17,124 bases of DNA from contig NZ_JANYGJ010000183.1 of assembly GCF_025362455.1 (NCBI RefSeq), positions 1 to 17,124 of the forward strand. Reading direction: 5' to 3'. Shown piece by piece: positions 9,214 through 16,035 of the stretch (position 1 is its first letter; every line of letters starts with the position of its first letter). The notes beneath the pieces are model-generated. The model worked only from the letters and a program-made list of their open reading frames with translations. It was not told the DNA's origin and ran no database searches. The stretch comes from Deinococcus sp. (GTDB lineage: Bacteria > Deinococcota > Deinococci > Deinococcales > Deinococcaceae). The position numbers and the translations under genes were made by a program.

Positions 9214-10413
9214 TCAAACCGGCTTCGGCGCCTGTACCATGCCTGCGCCCACATCGGTGGCGGGCGAAATGAGCGTGGCTGCGTCCACCGTCATCCGGTC
9301 CCACAGCGCCTGTCCGGAGAGTGCCGGAAACTGCTCCATGTACAGCGCCGCGACGCCGGAAACGTGCGGCGCGGCCATGCTGGTGCCCGACAGGCGTTTG
9401 TGCTCGCCGCCGATCCAGGCTGAATACACGCCCACGCCCGGCGCGGCCAGGTCTATGCGGCCAATCCCGTCGGTGTCGCCGCAACTGAAATAGGCAGGCT
9501 GATCGCGCCCATCGACTGCCGCCACCGCCAGAATCGACGGGCAGGCCGCCGGGTTGCCCACCGGGGCGATCATGGCCGGGCGCTCGCTCTCGTTGCCCGC
9601 CGCCGCCACCAGCACAATGCCCTGGGTCAGCAGCACCTGGGCCACCCGCTCGTAGGGGTCGCTGTAAGGCTGCCCGGCACTGCGCGGACTGCCCAGGCTC
9701 ATCGACAGGACGCTTGCCCCCTGGTCGGCGGCCCAGTCGATGGCGTCGAGAATCTGGTCGTCGTAGCCCTGGCCGAACTTGTTGAGCACCTTGGCGATAA
9801 TCAGCTCGCAGCCCGGCGCCACACCGTATCGAAAGCCGCCCTGCGGGCTGAAGCGCCCCGCGATGACGCCCGCGCAGTGGGTGCCGTGACCGTTGAGGTC
9901 CGCCACGTCGGGTTCGTCGGGCACGAAGCTGCGGGTATTGCCGGGCAGCACGCTCAGGTCGGGGTGAGTGAGGTCGATGCCGGTGTCGATGACGGCCACC
10001 TTGATGTTCTTGCCGCTGGGCGAGGTGGCCAGTGGGTCCAGCCCGATCTGCTCCAGGGCGCGGTTGACGGGCGCCGGTGCGCCAGTACCAGCAACAGGCG
10101 CCTGGGCGGCGGCCAGCACCAGCGGCGGCAGGGTGCGGCGCTGATTGCGGGCCACCGACTGCACCTGTGGCTCGGCCCGCAGGCTATCGACCTGTTCGGG
10201 GGTCAGGTTGGCCACCGCCACCGCCAGCCGGGCGTAGACGCGGGCATGCACCCCGTTTTGCTGCTGCAAGATGCGCCGCGACGTTCGGCTCTCGGCCCGG
10301 CCCGGCTCTGAGTGCTGCACCTTCAGCACCCCGGCCAGCAGGGTTTCGTTGGCGTCCGAAGGCTTCTCGAAGACGATCACGTACTGGGGGTTCTCGCGCA
10401 GCAGGCTTTCCAT
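9214..10413 (-). CDS. S8 subtilisin-like serine protease with I9 propeptide and no evident signal peptide
   Basis: This 399-residue serine protease has the subtilase catalytic triad D143 (AVIDTGID), H176 (NGHGTHCAG) and S345 (GTSMAAPHVSG), with oxyanion N274 (AAAGNES). Residues 10-92 look like an I9 propeptide: YVIVFEKPSD at the start and LTPEQVDSLRAEPQVQSV at the end. The propeptide would chaperone folding and be cut off. The protein starts MESLLRENPQYVIVFE, with no hydrophobic signal region, so the enzyme may act inside the cell or be exported by an unrecognised route. The chosen ATG has no strong Shine-Dalgarno sequence; TAGAGAAT 6 bases before it could be a leaderless -10 box. The next gene downstream encodes the small I9-like protein. 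It is divergent from cobT. Confidence 0.93.
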   Translation of the reverse strand: MESLLRENPQYVIVFEKPSDANETLLAGVLKVQHSEPGRAESRTSRRILQQQNGVHARVYARLAVAVANLTPEQVDSLRAEPQVQSVARNQRRTLPPLVLAAAQAPVAGTGAPAPVNRALEQIGLDPLATSPSGKNIKVAVIDTGIDLTHPDLSVLPGNTRSFVPDEPDVADLNGHGTHCAGVIAGRFSPQGGFRYGVAPGCELIIAKVLNKFGQGYDDQILDAIDWAADQGASVLSMSLGSPRSAGQPYSDPYERVAQVLLTQGIVLVAAAGNESERPAMIAPVGNPAACPSILAVAAVDGRDQPAYFSCGDTDGIGRIDLAAPGVGVYSAWIGGEHKRLSGTSMAAPHVSGVAALYMEQFPALSGQALWDRMTVDAATLISPATDVGAGMVQAPKPV

Positions 10414-10518
10414 CTGGCTATTCTCTATCAGCGAGCGACCCGGACGAACACGGATGCCGCCGCCCTCACCCGATTTTCATTTTGAAGAATTCACATCAAG
10501 TGCTGTCTCAAGGAGCGT

Positions 10519-11622
10519 ATGTCCCCTGCCCTGCCCCCCGAACTCGCCGCCCTGATAAGCGCCATTCGACCCGCCGACGCGGGCGCCAGGCAGGCCGCCC
10601 AGGAGCGCCAGACCCAGCTCACCAAGCCGCCCGGCGCCCTGGGGCTGCTCGAAGCGCTCTCGGTGCGGCTCGCAGGCGTCTTCGGCACGCCGCGCCCGCA
10701 TCCGAGAGGCGTGGCCGTGATGGTGGCGGCGGGCGATCACGGGGTCGCCGAGGAGAAGGTGAGCGCCTTTCCGCAGGCCGTCACGCAGGCGATGGTCGGC
10801 AACTTCCTGATGACGGTCCCGGCGGGCCAGGGCGGCGCGGCGGTCAACGCCCTGGCCCGCAACCTGGGCGCCGAGGTCTACGTGATGGACGCGGGCGTGG
10901 CCGCAACGTTGCCCGATCACCCGGCCCTGGTCCGAGCAGCCGTGCGGCGCGGCACCCGCAACCTGCGCCGGGAAAGCGCCATGACCCGCGAAGAGACGCA
11001 AAGCCTGATCCTGGCTGGTGCCGCGCTGGCCCGCACCGCCATAGCAGGCGGCGCCGATCTGCTGATTCCCGGCGAAATGGGCATCGCCAACACCACGGCG
11101 GCCAGCGCACTCACGGCCCGAATGCTGGACGTGGGCGCCGCCGCCGTCACCGGGCGCGGCACCGGCATCGACGACGTGTGCCTGGCCCACAAGGTGCAGG
11201 TCGTGCAGAGCGCACTGGACCGGGGCGGTAGTGATCCCCGCGACCCGCTGGGCACGCTGGCCGACCTGGGCGGCTTCGAGATCGCCGCCATGACGGGCAT
11301 GATGCTTCAGGCGGCGGCCAGTCGGCGGGCCGTCATCGTGGACGGCTTCGTGGAGGGCGCGGCGGCTTTGATCGGCGTGGCGCTGGCTCCGGCGCTGCGA
11401 GATTTTCTGTTTCCGGCGGGCCTGTGCGCCGAGATCGGGCACGCGGCGCAACTGCGCAGCCTGGGCCTGGTGCCGCTGTTCGACCTGGGCCTGCGGCTGG
11501 GCGAGGGCAGCGGCGGCGTGCTGGCGGCCCCGCTGCTGCTGGGCGCGGCAGCCACCCTGCGCGAGATGCAGACCTTCGCCGAGGCGGGCGTGCCGGGAGC
11601 GCCGGGAGCGCCGCCCGCCTGA
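10519..11622 (+). CDS. cobT: Nicotinate-nucleotide--dimethylbenzimidazole phosphoribosyltransferase
   Basis: CobT transfers phosphoribose from nicotinate mononucleotide to 5,6-dimethylbenzimidazole, giving alpha-ribazole phosphate for the lower loop of cobalamin. The 367 residues are close to the family norm of about 350. Seen motifs are TKPPGALG (35-42), AAGDHGV (70-76), PGEMGIANTT (184-193) and RLGEGSGG (326-333), whose E329 corresponds to the catalytic Glu317 of Salmonella CobT. AAGGAG sits 3 bases before the ATG. The C terminus ends in a short PGA repeat from a 9-bp duplication (11593-11610). No other cobalamin genes are near, and the 105-base upstream gap is too short for a cobalamin riboswitch, so it may serve salvage of lower ligands. 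A small palindrome TGAA-GAA-TTCA lies at 10482-10492. Confidence 0.95.
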   Translation: MSPALPPELAALISAIRPADAGARQAAQERQTQLTKPPGALGLLEALSVRLAGVFGTPRPHPRGVAVMVAAGDHGVAEEKVSAFPQAVTQAMVGNFLMTVPAGQGGAAVNALARNLGAEVYVMDAGVAATLPDHPALVRAAVRRGTRNLRRESAMTREETQSLILAGAALARTAIAGGADLLIPGEMGIANTTAASALTARMLDVGAAAVTGRGTGIDDVCLAHKVQVVQSALDRGGSDPRDPLGTLADLGGFEIAAMTGMMLQAAASRRAVIVDGFVEGAAALIGVALAPALRDFLFPAGLCAEIGHAAQLRSLGLVPLFDLGLRLGEGSGGVLAAPLLLGAAATLREMQTFAEAGVPGAPGAPPA

Positions 11623-11723
11623 GTGCCAGAGACCTGAACGTGCCGACCTGAGCCGGGCCAGACATTAAGGTTTGAAAAATACTTGGCGCCAGTCGGTCAC
11701 GCGCAAGCGGCCCCCGCGCCGCC

Positions 11724-11729
11724 CAGACT
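11724..11729 (+). promoter_or_regulatory. Possible leaderless -10 box of the esterase gene
   Basis: CAGACT is followed by TGGGGGT and then the ATG at 11737, the same 7-base spacing as TAGACT before the TetR ATG. The first base departs from the TANNNT pattern and no -35 is evident. GGGGGT could instead act as a poor ribosome-binding site. Confidence 0.35.
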
Positions 11730-11736
11730 TGGGGGT

Positions 11737-13500
11737 ATGCGTCTGCGTTTCGCCGTGACTCTGTGCACCGTACTGGTTAGCCTGTTCGGTGCCAGCCTGT
11801 TCGGTACAGGCGCACAGACCGCTGCGTCTCCGGCGGCGGCGCAGAACGTGTCTGGCCCGGCACAGTCTGGATCAACCCAGGCTGGATCAACCCAGGCACC
11901 CTCACCGGTCCCAGATGCGCCGCAGCCCAGGGCGACGACGCTGCCAGCCGCGCCCGGCACGCTCACCCAAGCCCGCGTGGCCCAGGGGCTGCTGGGCGGG
12001 CGCGAAAACGGCGGCGTGCGGCGCTTTTTCGGGGTGCCCTTCGCGCAGCCGCCGCTGGGGCTGCTGCGCTGGGCGCCGCCGCAGCCGCCGACGGCCTGGC
12101 CGGGGCGCCGCGACGCTTCGCGCTTCGCGGACGTCTGTCTGCAACCGCCCAACCCGCTCGACCCGTCGCCGGACCGCCGTCTCAGGGGTCAGGAAGACTG
12201 CCTGTATCTGAATGTCTACGCGCCGGTTCGGAGTGCCAGTGAGGGGGCGACCCAGACGGCGGCCACCGTCAGGCCGCTGCCGGTGATGGTCTGGATTCAC
12301 GGCGGCTCGTTTACCACCGGCAGCGGCAACATCTACGACGCCTCGCTGCTGGCCCGTGAACAGAACGTGGTGGTGGTGACCCTGAATTACCGGCTGGGCG
12401 CCCTGGGCTTCCTGGCCGCGCCCGCGCTGGGGCCGCAGAGCGGCAACTACGCGCTGCAAGACCTGCTGGCCGCGCTCAAATGGGTGAAAGAAAATGCCGC
12501 CGCCTTCGGGGGCGATCCGGGCAACGTGACCGCCTTCGGGGAGTCGGCGGGGGCGATCATGCTCTGCGACCTGCTGACCTCGCCCGCCAGCCAGGGCCTG
12601 TTTCAGCGGGCCATCGTGCAGAGCGGTCCCTGCGCGGCGCCGCTGAACACCGTGCCGCTGGCCCAGGCGCTGAGCACCGGGGCGGCGTTTACTGGCGCCT
12701 TCAACTGCTCGCCACTCGTCGCGGGTTGCCTGCGGCTGATTCCGGCCAGCACCCTGATCGAGACCGCCGTGCCGGGCAGCCGGGCGCCGGGCACCGTGGC
12801 GCTGCCGCCCCTTTACGGCGACGCCCTCATTCCCCGCAAACCCTACGACGCCTACCAGGGCGGCCTGTTGACCAAGGTGCCGCTGCTGATCGGCGGCAAC
12901 CGCGACGAGGGCACGCCGTTCACCGCTTACCTGACACCGCCCCGGCTGGCGCTGAACACGCCGCTGTACTGGGGCCTGATCTCGGCGCTGAAGCTGGAGC
13001 GGGCCAGGGCGATTTTGCAGAGCTATCCGGGCCGCGCCTACCCGACCAACGGGCTGGCCGCCGCCGCCGTGGTCACCGACGGGCTGTTCGCCTGCCCGGT
13101 CTACAGCGTGATTACCCAGGCGGCCCGCTTCGTGCCCACTTACGCCTACGAATTCAGCGACCCGCAGGCCGTCAGCGAGCTGAAACCCACCGCCAGCGTG
13201 CCGAAGCTGGGCGCCTACCACGCCTCGGAGCTGATCTCGGTGTTCGGCACGCCGCTGACCGGCCTGGCCGACCCTGCCGCCTTCAGTCCGGCGCAGACCC
13301 GGCTGGCCCGGCAGATGCGGACCTACTGGGCCAATTTCGCCCGCAGCGGCGACCCGAACGGCGCGGGGCAAGGCACCTGGGCGCCGTTTGATCCGCAGCT
13401 CAGGAACCTCTTGAGCCTGAGTCCGGCGGGCAACACGGTCATCAGCGATTTCGCCGAGCGGCACCGCTGCGCCTTCTGGAACGAGCTGGACGGGCGCTGA
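11737..13500 (+). CDS. Secreted type-B carboxylesterase
   Basis: This alpha/beta-hydrolase of the carboxylesterase type B family (PF00135) cleaves carboxylic esters. The triad is S270 (FGESAGA), E391 (GGNRDEGTPF) and H495 (GAYHASE); the oxyanion loop is WIHGGSFTTGSG (187-198) and the second family signature EDCLYLNVYAP lies at 153-163. ATG at 11737 is chosen over an upstream TTG at 11683 because it gives a clean signal peptide: MRLRF, a hydrophobic core to about residue 23, then a cleavage site near GTGAQT. An Ala/Pro/Ser/Gln-rich linker (28-75) precedes the enzyme domain. Both the signal peptide (SLFGA, SLFGT) and the linker (GSTQA twice) carry 15-bp tandem duplications. The natural substrate is unknown. 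Confidence 0.93.
   Translation: MRLRFAVTLCTVLVSLFGASLFGTGAQTAASPAAAQNVSGPAQSGSTQAGSTQAPSPVPDAPQPRATTLPAAPGTLTQARVAQGLLGGRENGGVRRFFGVPFAQPPLGLLRWAPPQPPTAWPGRRDASRFADVCLQPPNPLDPSPDRRLRGQEDCLYLNVYAPVRSASEGATQTAATVRPLPVMVWIHGGSFTTGSGNIYDASLLAREQNVVVVTLNYRLGALGFLAAPALGPQSGNYALQDLLAALKWVKENAAAFGGDPGNVTAFGESAGAIMLCDLLTSPASQGLFQRAIVQSGPCAAPLNTVPLAQALSTGAAFTGAFNCSPLVAGCLRLIPASTLIETAVPGSRAPGTVALPPLYGDALIPRKPYDAYQGGLLTKVPLLIGGNRDEGTPFTAYLTPPRLALNTPLYWGLISALKLERARAILQSYPGRAYPTNGLAAAAVVTDGLFACPVYSVITQAARFVPTYAYEFSDPQAVSELKPTASVPKLGAYHASELISVFGTPLTGLADPAAFSPAQTRLARQMRTYWANFARSGDPNGAGQGTWAPFDPQLRNLLSLSPAGNTVISDFAERHRCAFWNELDGR
11779..11808 (+). repeat. 15-bp in-frame duplication in the esterase signal peptide
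   Basis: AGCCTGTTCGGTGCC (11779-11793) is followed by AGCCTGTTCGGTACA (11794-11808), encoding SLFGA then SLFGT. It lengthens the hydrophobic part of the signal peptide. Confidence 0.75.
11866..11895 (+). repeat. 15-bp in-frame duplication in the esterase linker
   Basis: TCTGGATCAACCCAG (11866-11880) is followed by GCTGGATCAACCCAG (11881-11895), differing only at the first base. It encodes SGSTQ then AGSTQ in the flexible linker after the signal peptide. Confidence 0.85.
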
Positions 13501-13509
13501 GGGGCGGCC

Positions 13510-13535
13510 AGGTCGGCTGGACAGGTCGGCTGGAC
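13510..13535. repeat. 13-bp perfect tandem duplication after the esterase gene
   Basis: AGGTCGGCTGGAC occurs at 13510-13522 and again at 13523-13535, 10 bases past the esterase stop. Confidence 0.85.
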
Positions 13536-13579
13536 TGGCTATTGCAACCTTTGTTCAGGCGCACGGCTATCCCCTGGTC

Positions 13580-13585
13580 TAGACT
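13580..13585 (+). promoter_or_regulatory. -10 box of a probable leaderless transcript for the ABC exporter
   Basis: TAGACT is followed by CGCGT and the GTG start at 13591, and no Shine-Dalgarno sequence precedes the start. The box is identical to that of the TetR gene. No good -35 hexamer lies 16-18 bases upstream; TTGTTC at 13551 is too distant. Confidence 0.5.
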
Positions 13586-13590
13586 CGCGT

Positions 13591-15456
13591 GTGACCCTGC
13601 CGCGCCCAAACGCCACTCCTCCCAGCCCCAATGCCCCGGCCACCAAACCCGCCGCCGCTGAAACGTCGCGCCGCCAGCAGTTGCGCGACCTCACAGCCAC
13701 GCTCAAGCTCGTCTGGCAGGCCAGCCCGGCCCAGACCACCTGGTTTGCGACCACCACGCTGCTGCTCTCGGTGTTGCCCGCCCTCAACCTGTACGTCAGC
13801 AAGCGGCTGCTCGACGCCGTGGCGCTGTCGGTAGGCGGCCAGGAAAGTTACGGCGCCCTGCTGGGGCTGCTGGGCCTCCAGGTCGGACTGGGCGTGCTCG
13901 GCAGCTTGCTGGGCATCGTCCAGAACTCGGCCCGTGAACTGCTGGGCGACAGTTTGCAGCACCGCATCACCGCCCTGATCTTGCAAAAAGCCACCGAGCT
14001 GGAAGTCGAGCGCTTCGAGAACGCCGAGACCTACGACCGGCTTCAGCAGGCCTACCGAGAGGTCGGCTCGCGCCCGGTGCAGGTCGCCACCCAGCTCGTC
14101 GGGCTGGCGGGCGCCCTGGTGACGCTGCTGTCGGTGGGCGGGCTGATGGTGGGGCTGGGACCGCTGATCGTGCCGCTGATCCTGCTCTCGGCGCTGCCGG
14201 GCGTGTACGTATCGAGCCGCTTCGGGGTCGAGAATTACCGGATGCTGCGCTGGCAGACCCACGACGCCCGCGTCCAGAACTATTTCGGCTCCGTGCTGAC
14301 CAGCGACAGCCTGGTCAAAGAGGTGCGGCTGTTCAACGTCGAGCCGTACCTGCTGGGCCGCTGGCGCGAATTCTATCTGGGCTTCCGCACGCAGCTCGAA
14401 GGCATCGTGCGGCGGCGCGGCTGGGGCAACCTGGGCGCCTCGATCATCGCCGCGTCGCTGGTGGGCGCGGCCTCGGCGCTGGTGCTGCGGCGGGCGGCGG
14501 CGGGGCAACTGACGGTGGGCGACTTCTCGCTGTTCGCGCTGGGCATCGCCCAGATTCAGGGCACGGTGTCGGGCCTGCTGTCGGGCGTCAGCGGGGTGTA
14601 CCAGAACCTGCTGTACATGCGCAACCTCTACAGCTTTCTGGAGCTGCCCACCCGCGACCTCGACGCCGGGGACATCTGGGAAGGCGACATCGACACCATC
14701 GAGTTCCGGGACGTGGCCTTCCGCTACCCGCTGACCGACAAGGACGTGCTGCGCGGCCTGAGCTTCACCGTGCGGCGCGGCGAGGCACTGGCGCTGGTCG
14801 GCGAGAACGGCGCGGGCAAGACCACCGCCATGAAGCTGCTGACCCGGCTGTTCGAACCGAGCGCCGGACGCATCCTGCTCAACGGCCAAGACGCCGCCCG
14901 TTTCAGTCCGCGCAGCGTGCAGCGGCAACTCAGCATCATCTTTCAGGATTTCGGGCAGTACCAGATGCAGGCCGGGGAAAACGTGGCGCTGGCCGAAACC
15001 GGGCGCCTGGCTGACGAGGCCGGGCAGCAACGCGCCATCGCCCAGGCCGGAGCCGAGTTCGTCCACGAGCTGCCGGACGGCCTCAAAACCCCACTGGGCC
15101 GACTGTTTCAGGGCGGGCGGCAACTGTCGGGGGGACAGTGGCAACGCCTGGCGCTGGCCCGGCTGTACTTCCGTGACGCCTCGGTGCTGGTTTTCGACGA
15201 GCCCACCGCCGCGCTGGACGCCCGCGCCGAGTTCGAGACCATTCAGGCGCTGCGTGAACAGGCCCGTGACCGCATCACGCTGCTGATCTCGCACCGCTTC
15301 TCGACCGTGCGCCTGGCCGACCAGATCATCGTGCTCGACGGGGGCCGGGTCGCCGAGGCGGGCAGCCACCAGGAGCTGATCGCGCTGAACGCCCGCTACG
15401 CCGCGCTCTACAACCTTCAGGCGGCAGGCTACACCGAGGCGGCGGTGCCCGTCTGA
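13591..15456 (+). CDS. Half-size ABC exporter (transmembrane domain fused to ATPase)
   Basis: This 621-residue type IV (ABCB-like) transporter works as a dimer, using ATP to export an unknown substrate. An N-terminal Pro/Ala-rich tail (1-30) precedes the membrane domain, with hydrophobic segments near 50-68, 88-110, 166-205 and 283-300. The ATPase has Walker A GENGAGKT (404-411), Q-loop Q452 in IFQDF, signature LSGGQ (512-516), Walker B VLVFDE (532-537) and the switch H568 in LISHRF, so it should be active. The start is GTG with a -10 box 5 bases upstream. A single half-transporter gene suggests a homodimer, or a partner elsewhere. Neighbours do not indicate a substrate. Confidence 0.93.
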   Translation: MTLPRPNATPPSPNAPATKPAAAETSRRQQLRDLTATLKLVWQASPAQTTWFATTTLLLSVLPALNLYVSKRLLDAVALSVGGQESYGALLGLLGLQVGLGVLGSLLGIVQNSARELLGDSLQHRITALILQKATELEVERFENAETYDRLQQAYREVGSRPVQVATQLVGLAGALVTLLSVGGLMVGLGPLIVPLILLSALPGVYVSSRFGVENYRMLRWQTHDARVQNYFGSVLTSDSLVKEVRLFNVEPYLLGRWREFYLGFRTQLEGIVRRRGWGNLGASIIAASLVGAASALVLRRAAAGQLTVGDFSLFALGIAQIQGTVSGLLSGVSGVYQNLLYMRNLYSFLELPTRDLDAGDIWEGDIDTIEFRDVAFRYPLTDKDVLRGLSFTVRRGEALALVGENGAGKTTAMKLLTRLFEPSAGRILLNGQDAARFSPRSVQRQLSIIFQDFGQYQMQAGENVALAETGRLADEAGQQRAIAQAGAEFVHELPDGLKTPLGRLFQGGRQLSGGQWQRLALARLYFRDASVLVFDEPTAALDARAEFETIQALREQARDRITLLISHRFSTVRLADQIIVLDGGRVAEAGSHQELIALNARYAALYNLQAAGYTEAAVPV

Positions 15457-15482
15457 GCCGGACATTCCGGCTGAGCCAAGCA

Positions 15483-15611
15483 TTAGAGCAGATGTCATAA
15501 AAAGACCCTTTTTATGACCGAGCGGAGCGAGTAGTTTTGACTGAGCAGGACGCAGAATGGAGGCGCGGGGAGGCTGTTTTCCCCGTGGCGTAATTCGGAG
15601 TACTGCTCTAA
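15483..15611. mobile_element. MITE-like element with 9-bp terminal inverted repeats
   Basis: TTAGAGCAG (15483-15491) and CTGCTCTAA (15603-15611) are perfect inverted ends of a 129-bp non-coding element. Inside are a perfect 11-bp hairpin (15494-15518) and a second hairpin CGGGGA...TCCCCG (15566-15585). No coding capacity and no transposase are seen. It lies 26 bases after the ABC exporter gene. Small structured repeats of this size are known in Deinococcus genomes, but the family was not identified here and no clear target duplication could be confirmed beyond one or two bases. Confidence 0.65.
15494..15518 (+). terminator. Perfect 11-bp hairpin that may end the exporter transcript
   Basis: GTCATAAAAAG-ACC-CTTTTTATGAC is a perfect stem of 11 pairs with a 3-base loop, 37 bases after the exporter stop. 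The stem is AT-rich and the T run is inside it, so classical termination is uncertain; it may instead be a structural part of the MITE-like element. Confidence 0.4.
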
Positions 15612-15991
15612 ACTGAGTGCAGACAGAGGCTGTCGCAAACGCCCAAACCCACCGACTGCAACTTTTCAGGCATGATGTCGCCAGTCCCCGCAGTAGTGTT
15701 GATGGGAAGCAGTTTTGATGGAAGGTGGCCCGGCGAAGCGGACCGGACCGGCAGACTGATTGCTAGACTGATGGGCAGACGGCGAGCGTAGAGACAGGGC
15801 CGCGAAACGTGATCTGAATTACTCAGCGCAGGCATATTTGTTAAATATTCGACAATCACAGGTCGCGCTTTTTTGGGGCCGAAGGACGGTCAGTCGGGCG
15901 TATTCCGGCCCCAAGCGTGCCGAGGCGACTCGCCCTGACGGTCAAACGATCCGGGTGATTTGTCAAAGAAATGCGCTTGTATTTTAAGATC
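15612..15991. other. Gene-poor region with several palindromes
   Basis: No convincing gene is seen. A minus-strand frame of 83 codons (15859-15608) has no ribosome-binding site and ends inside the repeat element, so it is not called. Structure noted: GACAG-AGG-CTGTC (15622-15634); AGACTGAT twice near 15753-15772, the second overlapping TAGACT (15764-15769); the AT-rich palindrome ATATTT-GTT-AAATAT (15834-15848), striking in a GC-rich genome; and a 9-bp inverted repeat at 15873-15914. ACGGTCA occurs twice, at 15886 and 15937. The region could hold promoters or a small RNA, but nothing fixes this. Confidence 0.5.
15873..15914. repeat. Perfect 9-bp inverted repeat around a 24-base loop
   Basis: TTGGGGCCG (15873-15881) and CGGCCCCAA (15906-15914) are exact reverse complements. 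The run of six T lies before the stem on the plus strand, and on the minus strand A follows it, so this does not form a normal terminator in either direction. Confidence 0.6.
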
Positions 15992-16006
15992 AGCCGCTTC
16001 CCGGCT
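15992..16006 (-). terminator. Weak hairpin after the BTAD regulator gene
   Basis: AGCCG-GGAAG-CGGCT on the minus strand is a 5-bp stem 29 bases after the stop, followed by GATCTTAAAA. The stem is short and the T run poor, so termination is only possible. Confidence 0.3.
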
Positions 16007-16035
16007 CAAATCGACTCCATCGACCAAAAATCGTC

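Noticed and set aside
10414..10518. A cobalamin riboswitch before cobT
   Set aside because: The gap is only 105 bases, shorter than a usual cobalamin riboswitch, and no B12-box-like conserved segment was seen.
11902..13464. A minus-strand open frame of 520 codons opposite the carboxylesterase
   Set aside because: The esterase triad and signatures are on the plus strand; this frame has no family features and no ribosome-binding site.
13579..15498. A minus-strand open frame of 639 codons opposite the ABC exporter
   Set aside because: It is antisense to a gene with all ABC motifs; its product is Gln/His/Arg/Ala-rich and unrecognisable, a typical GC-rich shadow.
15608..15859. An 83-codon minus-strand frame ending in the MITE-like element
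   Set aside because: No ribosome-binding site, no recognisable family, and the stop falls inside the terminal inverted repeat; too weak to call, though a decayed gene cannot be excluded.
15873..15914. A rho-independent terminator
   Set aside because: The T run precedes the stem on the plus strand and A follows it on the minus strand, so neither transcript would end in a U run after the hairpin.
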